From Pseudomonas sp. LD120 (GTDB taxonomy: Bacteria; Pseudomonadota; Gammaproteobacteria; Pseudomonadales; Pseudomonadaceae): DNA of 64,000 nucleotides. Location: the NCBI RefSeq assembly GCF_009861525.1, contig NZ_WVHL01000005.1, positions 3,100,001 through 3,164,000 of the forward strand. Reading direction: 5' to 3'. The position numbers and the translations under genes were made by a program. Within the stretch, counting starts at the first letter, position 1; every line of letters starts with the position of its first letter. Shown in pieces: positions 1 to 8,827 of the stretch. Under the pieces are notes generated by a model. The model was given only the letters and a program-made list of their open reading frames with translations. It was not told where the DNA came from and did not search any database.

Positions 1-227
1 TACTCACACACCGCGCCCCGCAGCCATTCCAGGCGAGTTGGCAGGCGCGCGCCGCAGGCCATCATCAGCGGCACGGTGTGGCGCACGTGGTAGTAAGCCT
101 GGGTCAAAAAGGCCCGGTAGCCTTCGAGGCTGACCTGGCCGACCAGGGCTTCACGAATGATTGGCAGGTTGAACAGTTGTTCACGGTCCTGGCTGGTGGC
201 GGCTTGCAAGTGGTCAAAAAAACTCAT
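1..227 (-). CDS. TenA/PqqC-superfamily (heme-oxygenase-fold) protein, partial at left edge
   Basis: The first 75 codons of a gene that runs off the left edge. The protein begins MSFFDHLQAATSQDREQLF and continues with a helical segment containing FLTQAYYHVRHTVP, characteristic of the TenA/THI-4/PqqC fold, which includes iron-dependent oxidases as well as TenA thiaminases. The two histidines in YYHVRH are candidate metal ligands (inference). The ATG at 227 has a GGAG Shine-Dalgarno and overlaps the stop of the AMP ligase by ATGA, so the two are translationally coupled. The company of an acyl-AMP ligase and a GNAT-like protein suggests an oxidase acting on a fatty-acyl substrate rather than thiamine salvage. 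The rest of the gene and its metal-binding set are not visible, so the family is clear but the function is not. Confidence 0.75.
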   Translation of the reverse strand, partial: MSFFDHLQAATSQDREQLFNLPIIREALVGQVSLEGYRAFLTQAYYHVRHTVPLMMACGARLPTRLEWLRGAVCE

Positions 228-1705
228 GATGGTGACTCCTCGGAATAAACAGGGGCGCAGAGCAAGTCGCGGTAGTGTTCGACGATTGCCTCGCGACGTG
301 GTCGGCCGTTAGCGGTGAGCAGGCCGTTGCCGGGGGTAAAGGGTTGTTGCAGGCGGGTCCAGCGATGGACTTGGGCGTAATCGGGCAGCGCCTGGTTGGC
401 TTCGGTCACGGCGGCCGCCAGTTCGCGGTCGCTGCAGTCGGGCCGATGCGGCCAGAGCAGGGCATGGTTGTGGGGCAGGGCTTCGCCGTAGACGAAGGCT
501 TGGGCGATATGGCTGCGCTGGGTCAGTTCGGCTTCGACCCACTCGGGATTGACGTTGCGTCCGTAGCTGGTGACAAACTGGTGCTTTTTGCGGCCCTTGA
601 GGTAGAGGTAGCCGTCGCTGTCGAATTCACCGATATCGCCGCTGTGCCACCAGCCATCGGGGCGGCCGGTTTCGCCCAGGTAACCCAGCAGCAACGAGCC
701 TTCGATCAGCACCTCACCATCGGCCGCCAGGTGCACTCGGACATGGGGCAGAGGCTGGCCGACGCTGCCCGGACGCTGCTCGCCAGGACGGTTGAGGCAC
801 ACCACCGAGGCGCATTCCGACAGCCCATAACCTTCGTACACCGGCAGGCCCAGGCGCTGGGCCCGTTGCAGCAGTTCCAGCGCGACCTTGGCCCCGCCGA
901 CCGCGGCAAAACGCAGGTGGGCGGGGTTGAACAGGCGCTGTTCGGCGGCGCCCACCAGCAGCAGCAACAGCTGTGGCACCAGAATCAGGCTTTCGGGTTG
1001 GCGTTGGGCCAGGCAGCCGAGCAGGGTCGGCGCGTCGACCCCGCTGGCCCCCTGGATGCCCAGGGTTTTCTGGCTCGGCAGGCTGAGGGTGGCACCGGCA
1101 TAGAGCGCGGCGTAGCAGCCTAGGTTTTCCAGGAGAATCCCCAGGGGCAGCAGCGCCAAGTGGTGGCGCGGGTTGCAGGAATGACTGGCGTGCTCCAGCT
1201 CCCGGGCTACCCGCAGCAGGCTCTCGGCGCCCAGGCACACGCCTTTGGGAGTGCCGGTGGTGCCGGAGGTGAAGGTCAGTTTTGCGGTCCCTGGCGGCAG
1301 GGTCGACGGTTCATCGAAGCGCCGACGCCAGAATTCGCCTTGGCGCTCATAGCCGGCGGCTTGCAGTTGCGCGTCCTGGCCGTCTTCGGCCAGCAGCAGC
1401 TCGGCGCGGCTCTGTTCCAGGCAGTGCTGGCGCTGAGCGGCGCTGAAGAAGGGCGGCAGGGTCAGGCAGGTCAGGCCCTCGAACAGCGCCGCCAGGTCCC
1501 AGAGCAGCAGTTCAGGGCCGTTGTCCAAGGCCAGGGCGAGCACCTGGATTCGCTCATCGCGCAGGCGTTGCTGCCGGTACACCACCTCGGCATACAGCGT
1601 CGCGTAGTCCAGGCGCAGTTGGTCGCCCCACAGGGCAATGTGAATGGTCTTTTCTTCGGCGTGTTTACGCAGTGTTTCCTTGAAGCGCTGGATTTCAAGC
1701 GACAT
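224..1705 (-). CDS. AMP-binding fatty-acyl ligase family protein
   Basis: A 493-residue adenylate-forming enzyme (ANL superfamily) that would activate a carboxylic acid, probably a fatty acid, with ATP. The phosphate loop TSGTTGTPKG is at about residues 146-155. The YGLSE motif, the GDIG hinge-region motif and the GRNVNPEWVE segment follow; the last is typical of long-chain acyl-CoA/AMP ligases. Near the C-terminus the usual A10 lysine region reads GNGLLTANGRPRR, so the canonical catalytic lysine is not obvious and may be replaced by arginine. The start at 1705 (MSLEIQRF) was preferred to an upstream in-frame ATG at 1849 because it overlaps the upstream gene's stop by a few bases, giving a compact operon. 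Substrate and acceptor (CoA or carrier) are unknown. Confidence 0.85.
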   Translation of the reverse strand: MSLEIQRFKETLRKHAEEKTIHIALWGDQLRLDYATLYAEVVYRQQRLRDERIQVLALALDNGPELLLWDLAALFEGLTCLTLPPFFSAAQRQHCLEQSRAELLLAEDGQDAQLQAAGYERQGEFWRRRFDEPSTLPPGTAKLTFTSGTTGTPKGVCLGAESLLRVARELEHASHSCNPRHHLALLPLGILLENLGCYAALYAGATLSLPSQKTLGIQGASGVDAPTLLGCLAQRQPESLILVPQLLLLLVGAAEQRLFNPAHLRFAAVGGAKVALELLQRAQRLGLPVYEGYGLSECASVVCLNRPGEQRPGSVGQPLPHVRVHLAADGEVLIEGSLLLGYLGETGRPDGWWHSGDIGEFDSDGYLYLKGRKKHQFVTSYGRNVNPEWVEAELTQRSHIAQAFVYGEALPHNHALLWPHRPDCSDRELAAAVTEANQALPDYAQVHRWTRLQQPFTPGNGLLTANGRPRREAIVEHYRDLLCAPVYSEESPS

Positions 1706-2372
1706 GGCTGTTCTCCTCGAACGACACCGGCAGGCCCAGGCGGTTAAACATCCCCATGTTGCGCAAGTGGATGAAACCGGCGCGGATGCTGCCCACGTGT
1801 ACCGATGGTTGGCTCTGGTAGTAGCTGCCCCAGTGATGACGCTCTTCACCGAGGCGCTCGGGGTCGGCGGCGCACAGGGTCAGGGGGCGCAGGCCCAGGC
1901 GATGAAAGCTGTTGACCAGACCGATATTGCCGGTGAACGCCACCCATTCCAGGTCGCCCATGGCCAGCAGCCAGGTGATGGCGATGATCGACAGGCGTGC
2001 ACTGCCAGTATCGCTGGCCGCCAGATTGCCCACCTCGACGACCCCCTGGCGCTCCACCGGACGTTGGGCGGCAGTGTCAATCAAGCCCTCGATGGGGGCG
2101 TCCAGGTAACGTTCGAGAAACAGTGGGCCGCTGCTGGCCATGCGTACGCCGGCGACTGCGCACAGCGCCCCCTCAAGGTTGCTCAGGCCAAACAGCTCTG
2201 GCATGAACTGATGGATCCGGGCGCCATGCACCTGCTGGAAGCGTTGGCTGATATAGGTTTCGAAGGCGCCTCGCTGGCTGTCCTCGGGCAGGGCGCGGGC
2301 CAGGGTCATCGGAGCGTCGGCGGTAAGGCCGAAGCGCAGGGGCAAACGGATGTTCCAGTCGAAACCGGGCAT
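1695..2372 (-). CDS. Thermostable hemolysin (delta-VPH) family protein, GNAT-like
   Basis: A 225-residue protein matching the 'thermostable hemolysin' family named after Vibrio delta-VPH. The core (VEVGNLAASDTGSARLS and VAFTGNIGLVNSFHRLG) resembles the acyl-CoA binding core of GNAT/autoinducer-synthase folds, so an acyltransferase role is at least as likely as haemolysis (inference). There is no signal peptide. The start at 2372 (MPGFDWN) follows a strong GGGAGG site; an upstream in-frame ATG at 2462 is less credible. It is the first gene of a three-gene overlapping operon with the acyl ligase and the TenA-fold protein, which suggests a linked acyl-activation/acyl-transfer pathway. Confidence 0.75.
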   Translation of the reverse strand: MPGFDWNIRLPLRFGLTADAPMTLARALPEDSQRGAFETYISQRFQQVHGARIHQFMPELFGLSNLEGALCAVAGVRMASSGPLFLERYLDAPIEGLIDTAAQRPVERQGVVEVGNLAASDTGSARLSIIAITWLLAMGDLEWVAFTGNIGLVNSFHRLGLRPLTLCAADPERLGEERHHWGSYYQSQPSVHVGSIRAGFIHLRNMGMFNRLGLPVSFEENSHVA

Positions 2373-2583
2373 GGATGTGATTCCTCCCAAGACGTGTTGG
2401 AGAGGAGTATCGGCAGGCTTTCTTAACGAAGTCTGAAGATGGCAAAAAGACATTTTTGCCATCTTCAGGTTGCCTTAAGGCAGGCACGGCAAGGTGGCGC
2501 ACCCAGGCAGCGAACAGCGCTGGCTGGTATCCCCGCGACGGCCTGAATGAGTCGGGCGTCCCGAACCACCGTGAGGACTGTGT

Positions 2584-3135
2584 ATGACTGCTGAAGCCGC
2601 ACCATCTCGTTACGCGCGCCTGTCGATCCTGATGCACTGGCTGATGCTGGCCTTGTTCGTCGGCGTTTACGCTTGCATTGAACTCAAGGGGCTGATGCCT
2701 CGGGGCAGCACGGCTCGGGGCGTGTTTCTTGGCCTGCACAGCCTGTTCGGGATCAGCATCTTTGCCCTGGTGTGGATACGCTTGATGGCGCGCCTGCAGC
2801 CGCGCCCGCCAATCTCGCCGGCACCTTCGGTCTGGCAGACCGGGCTGTCGCACCTGATGCACCTGATCCTGTACGCGCTGATGATCGCCACGCCGCTGCT
2901 GGCCTGGCTGATGCTCTCGGCAGCGGGCAAGCCGGTGCCTTACTTCGAGTTCTTCCTGCCGGCCGCGCCGGTGACCGTGGACCCTGACCAAGCGCGTTTC
3001 TTCAAGCACTGGCACGAGCAACTGGGCAACGCCGGCTACTGGTTGATCGGCCTGCACGCCGCGGCCGGGTTGTTTCACCATTACTGGGTGGGCGACAACA
3101 CCCTCAAGCGCATGCTGCCGGGTACCCGGCGTTGA
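2584..3135 (+). CDS. Cytochrome b561 (CybB-type)
   Basis: A 183-residue integral membrane dihaem cytochrome of the bacterial cytochrome b/b6 (CybB) family. It has four hydrophobic helices, with histidines in the expected places: MHWLML in helix 1, LHSLFG in helix 2, SHLMHL in helix 3 and LHAAAGLFHH in helix 4. The loop HWHEQLGN before helix 4 is typical of the family. Known members oxidise ubiquinol or superoxide in the inner membrane. The ATG lies a few bases after GTGAGGACTGTG. It is divergent from the hemolysin-like operon and followed by a REP pair, so it is probably monocistronic. Confidence 0.9.
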   Translation: MTAEAAPSRYARLSILMHWLMLALFVGVYACIELKGLMPRGSTARGVFLGLHSLFGISIFALVWIRLMARLQPRPPISPAPSVWQTGLSHLMHLILYALMIATPLLAWLMLSAAGKPVPYFEFFLPAAPVTVDPDQARFFKHWHEQLGNAGYWLIGLHAAAGLFHHYWVGDNTLKRMLPGTRR

Positions 3136-3149
3136 AATACGGCGTGGCC

Positions 3150-3245
3150 GGCAGGCGCCGGCTTGCCAGCGAACCGTCGCGCCGCGGTCTGCCGATTCTC
3201 CACGACGTCCTCAGGATCGCTTTCGCCGGCAAGCCGGCTCCTACG
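3150..3245. repeat. REP pair (inverted)
   Basis: Two inverted copies of the Pseudomonas REP motif (about 3150-3175 GCGCCGGCTTGCCAGCGAA and 3221-3244 TTCGCCGGCAAGCCGGCTCC) facing each other across a short spacer. They form a bacterial interspersed mosaic unit between cytochrome b561 and the convergent DUF6602 gene. Confidence 0.85.
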
Positions 3246-3277
3246 GGGGGACGGTCTGTGGTGGGGGGGCGATTGCT

Positions 3278-4318
3278 TCAGGTCCTGGCCTTCCACAGGC
3301 CGAACTTGCCCGCCAGATCCAGCTTGGGATCACGTACCCGGGTCAGGTTGATCGCGGCGCCGGACCAGCCGCCCTCCATCTCTTCACTCAGGTGATATTT
3401 CAACAGGTTGTACTGGATCGCCGTCCCCCCCAGTTGCTGGTAGCCGATGCGTGAGGTCACCGCCTCCAGCAAGCTGGAAATCAGGTACTGCAGCGGCGTT
3501 TCGTAGGCCTTGATGGCGATGCCGTAGTCGAAGCTCTCAGCGTTGCTTTCGCGAAAGCAGGCGAAGAATTCCTGCTTGCTCATGCTGCTGGACATGGCCG
3601 TGTTGTAGCTCTGGCGACAGGCTTCGAGGTCGGCAGCGCCGGGCCGGGGCAGGGCCAGGTGGTTGTTGAGGTTCTTCAGGGTCACACAGCCCTGGGTGGC
3701 GATGACCTCGGGCATCAGGGTCACGTCCAGTTCACCGGCACGGTCGGGGAGGTTGTGCCAGGTGTTCAGGCTGTTGCGCAGTTGCTCCAGGCTGGCGCCG
3801 GGATAGCCTCGATAGCCGTACACATACGCTGGCGGCAGCACCAGGCCCATGACCGAATTCATCTGCGAGACCGTGAGGTTCTGATAGTCGCGGTCATAGA
3901 TGCGCGCGCTGTACTCGTCGAGGGAATGGCGCAGCACCGAGGGCTTGAGGTTGCGCACCGACTTGCCGTTCTCCAGGGCCTCGTACAGGCTCTTTTCGTT
4001 GAGCTGGGACTTGACCTCCACGGTGGCGATCACCCCTTCGATCAGGTACACGTCGGCCGATCCGAAGGTGCGCAGCGTGGGGAAATCGTTGCGGTAGATG
4101 ATCAGGTCGATCTGCTTGGAGATGCCGCCTTGGGCGTCGATGATCTGTCCGGCACCGATGCTGATGTTGCTCGGTAGAAAACGCTTGAGGACGTCACGGA
4201 TGAAACTCTCCCGGGCGTCGCCAAGGACCCCGGAGTGGCTGGCGATGGTGCTGCTGACGCTGAAACTGCTTTCCAGGACCCGGGCGATGGATTTCGCCCA
4301 TTTGCTGATGATTGCCAC
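3278..4318 (-). CDS. DUF6602-like protein with a nuclease-type core
   Basis: A 346-residue soluble protein. I recognise it as DUF6602-like: the N-terminal third contains FIRDVLKRFLPSNISIGAG, then QIDLIIYR and, about 30 residues later, VIATVEVKSQ. The D...ExK pair matches the PD-(D/E)XK nuclease core, so a nuclease or nuclease-like DNA-binding role is possible but unproved. The GTG start at 4318 follows AAGGAAG with normal spacing. It lies 17 bases after the AlkC-like gene on the same strand and is almost certainly co-transcribed with it. Convergent with cytochrome b561 across a REP pair. Confidence 0.7.
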   Translation of the reverse strand: MAIISKWAKSIARVLESSFSVSSTIASHSGVLGDARESFIRDVLKRFLPSNISIGAGQIIDAQGGISKQIDLIIYRNDFPTLRTFGSADVYLIEGVIATVEVKSQLNEKSLYEALENGKSVRNLKPSVLRHSLDEYSARIYDRDYQNLTVSQMNSVMGLVLPPAYVYGYRGYPGASLEQLRNSLNTWHNLPDRAGELDVTLMPEVIATQGCVTLKNLNNHLALPRPGAADLEACRQSYNTAMSSSMSKQEFFACFRESNAESFDYGIAIKAYETPLQYLISSLLEAVTSRIGYQQLGGTAIQYNLLKYHLSEEMEGGWSGAAINLTRVRDPKLDLAGKFGLWKART

Positions 4319-4335
4319 GCGGTCTTCCTTGAATG

Positions 4336-5442
4336 TCAGGGGATGAACAAGTCGAAATGGCTGGCGGCCAGGGGCTCGCCATTGACCAGCAACTGCACGC
4401 CATGGCGTCCGGGATAGTGACGGCGGGTGGTCAGTTCGCGGATCTGCTGGCTGCGGCCCAGGTCCACCTGGGCCAGGCCCTGCAGGGTGAAGGTCTTGAG
4501 CTTGAACACCTTGCTCGCCGTGGCGCCTGAAGCCTTGACGTAGTCGATGGCGTAATCCACCACCAGGCGCTGATCGCGCGGGCTGGTGGAGGCCAGGGTC
4601 AGGGACAGTTCGAGGCTGTCCCCCAGGCGCAAGTGCCCGGGCGCCACCTGAAAACTCTGGACCTCGACCTCGGGCCGGGCCCCGGCCCCGATGATCGCCA
4701 GGGCCCGGCGGTCGCCCTGCTTGATCAGGCTGCGCAAGGCATGACGGGCGATCCAGGCACTGTGGGGTTGCTCCAGGGGCCAGCCTTCAAGGCGTTCAAG
4801 GACCCACTGCGGGTGCTCCTTGGTGATGTCGTTGAGGTGATTGGCCACTGATTTGCGCACGTACAGGCTGGGGTCGTTGCGCAGGCGTTCGAGGATCGGC
4901 GCCGCCAACTGCGGGTCGGCCTGCAACTGTTCCAGGCGAAACGACCAGGGCAGGCGCGGACGGCTGCCCTCGCTGGCCAGGCGCCGCACGTGTTCATCGC
5001 TGTCGGTGGCCCACTCCTGCAGCACGGCCAGCGTGCGCTGGCAGTCCTGGCGCAGAAAGTGGCGCACGGCGAACTCGGATGAACCAAACCCGGTGAAGTA
5101 CTGCAGGGCTTGCATGGAGCGCTCGAAATCGTCTAGGCCGAAACTGGCCACGTAATGCGGCAGGAAGATGCACACGAAGCGGCTGTTCAGGCGCGGCGCC
5201 AGTTGGCGCAACAGCTCGAGGCTGGTGGCGTAGTCCAGGTCCAGCACCTGATGCAGGCTGTCGCTGACCCGGGCCAGGCGCTGCATCAGCGACAGCTGGG
5301 GCAGATCCTGGCTGGCCAGCCGCAAGAAGGCCTGGCGCTGGAAGTCTGGATACACCGCGTGCATCTGCTCGGCGATGTGTTCCAGGCGTTCCTGGTTGAA
5401 GATCTCCTTGAGGGCGGGAGCGTTCTGCTGGCTTGAGCTCAT
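4336..5442 (-). CDS. DNA alkylation repair protein, AlkC-like HEAT-repeat glycosylase
   Basis: A 368-residue all-helical protein of the AlkC/AlkD superfamily, which removes alkylated bases (3-methyladenine, 3-methylcytosine type lesions) using HEAT-like repeats. Recognisable segments are RHFLRQDCQRTLAVLQEWA, HVRRLASEGSRPRLPWS and DPSLYVRKSVANHLNDI. The RRLASEGxRPRLPW block is a family hallmark. The C-terminal ~100 residues (from EVEVQSF) look like an immunoglobulin-type beta domain, as in AlkC rather than AlkD. The start ATG at 5442 has only a weak Shine-Dalgarno. It precedes the DUF6602 gene in a two-gene unit. Confidence 0.85.
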   Translation of the reverse strand: MSSSQQNAPALKEIFNQERLEHIAEQMHAVYPDFQRQAFLRLASQDLPQLSLMQRLARVSDSLHQVLDLDYATSLELLRQLAPRLNSRFVCIFLPHYVASFGLDDFERSMQALQYFTGFGSSEFAVRHFLRQDCQRTLAVLQEWATDSDEHVRRLASEGSRPRLPWSFRLEQLQADPQLAAPILERLRNDPSLYVRKSVANHLNDITKEHPQWVLERLEGWPLEQPHSAWIARHALRSLIKQGDRRALAIIGAGARPEVEVQSFQVAPGHLRLGDSLELSLTLASTSPRDQRLVVDYAIDYVKASGATASKVFKLKTFTLQGLAQVDLGRSQQIRELTTRRHYPGRHGVQLLVNGEPLAASHFDLFIP

Positions 5443-5533
5443 GGGGTGTATCCGTTCAGTGGCGAGGCGGCATCCACTTTACACAACCGCTCCTGACAGA
5501 ACCTGACGGTAGTCGCTCAAGCGTGCCGCGCCT

Positions 5534-5745
5534 GTTAGGAGCTGGCTTGCCAGCGAAGGGCGCACCACGGCTATCAGATCATTCTCCGGCGCCCTCAAGG
5601 CCGCCTTCGCCGGCAAGCCGGCTCCTACGGTGTGTCGTGCCGTGCCTGTAGGAGCTGGCTTGCCAGCGAAGGGCACACCACGGCCCTCAGATCATTCTCC
5701 GGCGCTCTCAAGGCCGCCTTCGCCGGCCAGCCGGCTCCCACGAGG
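5534..5745. repeat. Two tandem REP-pair units (BIME-like)
   Basis: A unit of about 110 bases is repeated twice (5534-5629 and 5647-5740). Each holds an inverted REP pair (GGAGCTGGCTTGCCAGCGAA ... TTCGCC..CAAGCCGGCTCC) around a conserved centre CAGATCATTCTCCGGCGC. The two copies differ at a handful of bases. This array fills the 322-base gap between the antiporter's 3' end and the alkC-like promoter; no gene was seen in it. Confidence 0.85.
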
Positions 5746-5764
5746 TGGTGCGGGGGCAGCGGCG

Positions 5765-7588
5765 TCAGCGCACCGGCGGCAGCGGGCTTTCGAGCTGTTC
5801 TTCCTGCTCATCGGCCTCGAACAGCCGGGCCAGTTCGGCGCGGGCTTCCTGGGCGCTTTGTAGCACTTTGGCGGCGTCATCGTAGACCCCGTGCTGGGCC
5901 GCCAGCAGTTGTTCGTCATGCTCGGTAAAACGCTGGATCCGCGAGTCGGCCTGGGCCTGGCTGAGCCCCAGGCCCACCAGGGTCCGGCGGCTCATTTCCA
6001 GGCTGGAGTAGTAGGTTTCCCGCACGGCCTGGGCTTCCAGATCCACCAGCCGGTGCACGTGCTGACGGTTGCGCGCCCGGGCGATGATCTTCAGGTGCGG
6101 GTAGAGCTTGCGCACCTGTTCGGCAGTCTTGATGTTGGTCTCTGGATCGTCGGTGGCGATGACGAAGTACTCTGCTGTGCCTACCTTGGCCGCACTGAGG
6201 ATTTCCGGGCGCATGGGGTCGCCGTAGAACACCGGTACGCCGCCAAAACTGCGGATCAGCTCGATGGTTTCCACCGAGGTGTCGAGGGCCACGAAGGGGA
6301 TCTTTTGCGCCCGCAGAATCCGCGCCACGATCTGTCCCATGCGGCCCATCCCGGCAATCACCACCCGCGGGCTGTCGGCGTCGATCTGGCGGTATTCGGC
6401 GGGCATTTCCAGGGGCTTGGCTTTGGGCTTGAGCCAGCGCGAGCAGGCCAGCAACAGCAGCGGCGTGAGGGCCATGGACAAGGTAATGGTCAGCACCAGC
6501 AGGTCATGCAGGCGGGCCTCGAACAGGCCCTGGTCGCGGCCGATCTTGAACACCACGAAAGCGAATTCACCTCCGGCCGCCAGCACCACGCCCAGGCGCA
6601 CCGCGCTCTCGCGATTGAGGTCGCCGGCCAGCCGCCCGACCACAAACAGCAGCGGCAGCTTGAGGCCGATCAGCAGCAGGGTCAGGCCCAGCACCGCAAT
6701 GGGCGCGCTGAGCAGCAGGCCGATGTTGGCGCCCATGCCGACACTGATGAAGAACAGCCCCAGCAGCAGGCCCTTGAAGGGTTCGATCTGTGCTTCCAGC
6801 TCATGGCGGTATTCCGAGTCCGCCAGCAGCAGGCCGGCGAGGAAGGCGCCCAGGGCCATGGACACCCCCACCAGGTCCATCAGCCAGGCGGTGCCGATCA
6901 CCACCAGCAGGGCGGTGGCGGTGGACACTTCCGGCAAGCGGGTACGGGCCACGATGCGAAACACCGGGCGCAGCAGGTAGCGTCCGCCCACCACCACCAC
7001 GGCGATGCTGCCCAGCACTTGCAGGCCGTGGCGCAGGTCCTCGGCGCTGCTGGTGTGGTGATCGTTGCCGGCCAGCACCGGGACCATGGCGATCAGCGGA
7101 ATGGCGGCGATGTCCTGGAACAGCAGGATGGCGAAGGCCATGCGCCCGTGGGGGCTGTTCAGCTCCTTGCGCTCGGCCAGGCTTTGCAGGCCCAGGGCGG
7201 TGGACGACAGGGCCAGCCCCAGGCCCAGCACGATGGCGCTGTTCAGCGATTGGCCGAACAGAAACAGCGCCACCACGCCGATCGCTGTACCGGTCAACAG
7301 CACCTGGGCCAGGCCGACGCCGAACACCGCCTTGCGCATCACCCACAGGCGCTTGGGCGACAGCTCCAGGCCGATGATGAACAACAGCAGCACCACCCCC
7401 AGCTCGGAGATGTGACTAACGCTTTGCGGATTGCCCACCAGCCCCAGCACCGACGGGCCGATCAGCACCCCGGCCAGCAGGTAGCCGAGCACGGCGCCCA
7501 GTTGCAAGCGCTTGGCCAGCGGTACGATGAGCACCGCGGCGCAGAGGAACACGACGGCGGCTTGTAGCAGGTTGCCTTCATGGGGCAT
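5765..7588 (-). CDS. Monovalent cation:proton antiporter-2 (Kef-type)
   Basis: A 607-residue CPA2 antiporter. The N-terminal ~390 residues are a 12-13 helix Na+/H+ exchanger domain (GYLLAGVLIGPSVLGLV, LLLFIIGLELSP, ILLFQDIAAIP). The C-terminal TrkA-N domain starts near residue 400 with the nucleotide-binding loop VVIAGMGRMGQIVARIL and a conserved IIARARNRQHVHRL segment. KefB/KefC relatives are glutathione-adduct-gated K+ efflux systems that protect from electrophiles. No KefF/KefG quinone-reductase partner is adjacent, so whether this one is glutathione-gated is open. Monocistronic, followed by the REP array. Confidence 0.9.
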   Translation of the reverse strand: MPHEGNLLQAAVVFLCAAVLIVPLAKRLQLGAVLGYLLAGVLIGPSVLGLVGNPQSVSHISELGVVLLLFIIGLELSPKRLWVMRKAVFGVGLAQVLLTGTAIGVVALFLFGQSLNSAIVLGLGLALSSTALGLQSLAERKELNSPHGRMAFAILLFQDIAAIPLIAMVPVLAGNDHHTSSAEDLRHGLQVLGSIAVVVVGGRYLLRPVFRIVARTRLPEVSTATALLVVIGTAWLMDLVGVSMALGAFLAGLLLADSEYRHELEAQIEPFKGLLLGLFFISVGMGANIGLLLSAPIAVLGLTLLLIGLKLPLLFVVGRLAGDLNRESAVRLGVVLAAGGEFAFVVFKIGRDQGLFEARLHDLLVLTITLSMALTPLLLLACSRWLKPKAKPLEMPAEYRQIDADSPRVVIAGMGRMGQIVARILRAQKIPFVALDTSVETIELIRSFGGVPVFYGDPMRPEILSAAKVGTAEYFVIATDDPETNIKTAEQVRKLYPHLKIIARARNRQHVHRLVDLEAQAVRETYYSSLEMSRRTLVGLGLSQAQADSRIQRFTEHDEQLLAAQHGVYDDAAKVLQSAQEARAELARLFEADEQEEQLESPLPPVR

Positions 7589-7767
7589 CGGGGGACTCCA
7601 GCCAGAGCGGGGCGCAGGTGATCATCGAGGCTCAGCGGCGGCGATGACCTGTGTGATGTTGCCGACTTGCGCCGGGGTAAAAAAAACGACGTGGATGTTC
7701 TCAGACTGGCAGTGCAGCCTTCAAGGCACGTCGGATCTGGCGGGAGGTTGCTGGAGTGGCGCGCGAG

Positions 7768-8658
7768 TCAGTGCGGCCACTGCTCCAGCAGGATCGAGAC
7801 AAATTTTTCCGCGGCCGGCGACAGCGATGCGCCGCGGCGGTACACCAGGCCCAGGGTGCGGTTGACCACGGGGTCGGTCAGCGGAACGCTGACCAGGGTC
7901 GGGTGATCGGCGGCGGGCATGGCCAGGCTCGGCATCGCCGAAACCCCGAGCCCGGCCTCCACCATGCCCAGTGACGTGGACAGGTGCTGCACCTCGTAGA
8001 ACCACTGGGGCCGCCAGCTCAAGCCGGACAGGGCGTGGTCCAGCAGCATGCGGTTGCCGCTCAGGCGGCCAACGCCGATCAAGCGGTAATCGCTGAGTTC
8101 CGACCAGGTCACCGAACGGCGTCCGGCCAGTTCATGGTCGCGCCGGCAGGCCAGGACAAAGGGCTCGTTGACCAGTGGCACGAATTCGATGTCCGGGTGC
8201 TGGCCGCTCATCATGTTGATGCCGAAGTCCGCTTCGCCGCGCAGCACCGCTTCAAGGCCTTCGTTGGCGCTGAGGTCGAGCAGGCGGATGCGGATTTTCG
8301 GGTAGCGCTGGTTGTACAGGCGGATCACCGACGGCAGAAAGTAGAAGGCCGCCGTGGGGATGCAGGCCAGGGTCACCTGGCCGATCTGCCGTTCTGCCAG
8401 CTCACGGATGTTGAGGATCGAGTCGTCGAAATCATCCAGCAGGCGTCGGGCCTTGGGCAGGAAGTCGCGGCCGACGCTGGTCAGGCTGACCTTGCGCGTG
8501 GTGCGGTCGAGGAGGGCGGTGCCCAGTCCCTCTTCGAGCTTTTTCATGCGCCGGCTCAGGGCCGGTTGGGACAGGTGCAAGGCGTCGGCGGCTTCGTGGA
8601 AACTCCCCAGTTCGGCGATTTTCACGAAAGATCTGATGTCCTGGAGCTCATATTCCAT
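7768..8658 (-). CDS. LysR-family regulator of the adjacent organic-acid locus
   Basis: A 296-residue LysR regulator. Helix-turn-helix: SFHEAADALHLSQPALSRRM at residues ~19-38, followed by the periplasmic-binding-protein-like effector domain. It is divergent from the PrpF-like gene with a 169-base AT-richer intergenic region, the standard arrangement for a LysR protein that controls its neighbour. The inducer is probably a di- or tricarboxylate given two organic-acid carriers downstream (inference). Start ATG at 8658. Confidence 0.88.
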   Translation of the reverse strand: MEYELQDIRSFVKIAELGSFHEAADALHLSQPALSRRMKKLEEGLGTALLDRTTRKVSLTSVGRDFLPKARRLLDDFDDSILNIRELAERQIGQVTLACIPTAAFYFLPSVIRLYNQRYPKIRIRLLDLSANEGLEAVLRGEADFGINMMSGQHPDIEFVPLVNEPFVLACRRDHELAGRRSVTWSELSDYRLIGVGRLSGNRMLLDHALSGLSWRPQWFYEVQHLSTSLGMVEAGLGVSAMPSLAMPAADHPTLVSVPLTDPVVNRTLGLVYRRGASLSPAAEKFVSILLEQWPH

Positions 8659-8827
8659 GCGGGCTTCTCAAGGCGGGAGTCGGTGGGGCGCTGCCGGACA
8701 CGATATTTAATTCATGCGCAGAACGCAATAATCCCTCTGATATTTGCATTGGAAACACTTTTTAATCCCTGACACTCTTGTGTCCAGAACATCAATTACC
8801 TCGATTGATCAACAAGAGTCAGTGTTC

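Noticed and set aside
5891..7567. A 558-codon plus-strand frame opposite the Kef-type antiporter
   Set aside because: Antisense shadow with glutamine/histidine-rich low-complexity content.
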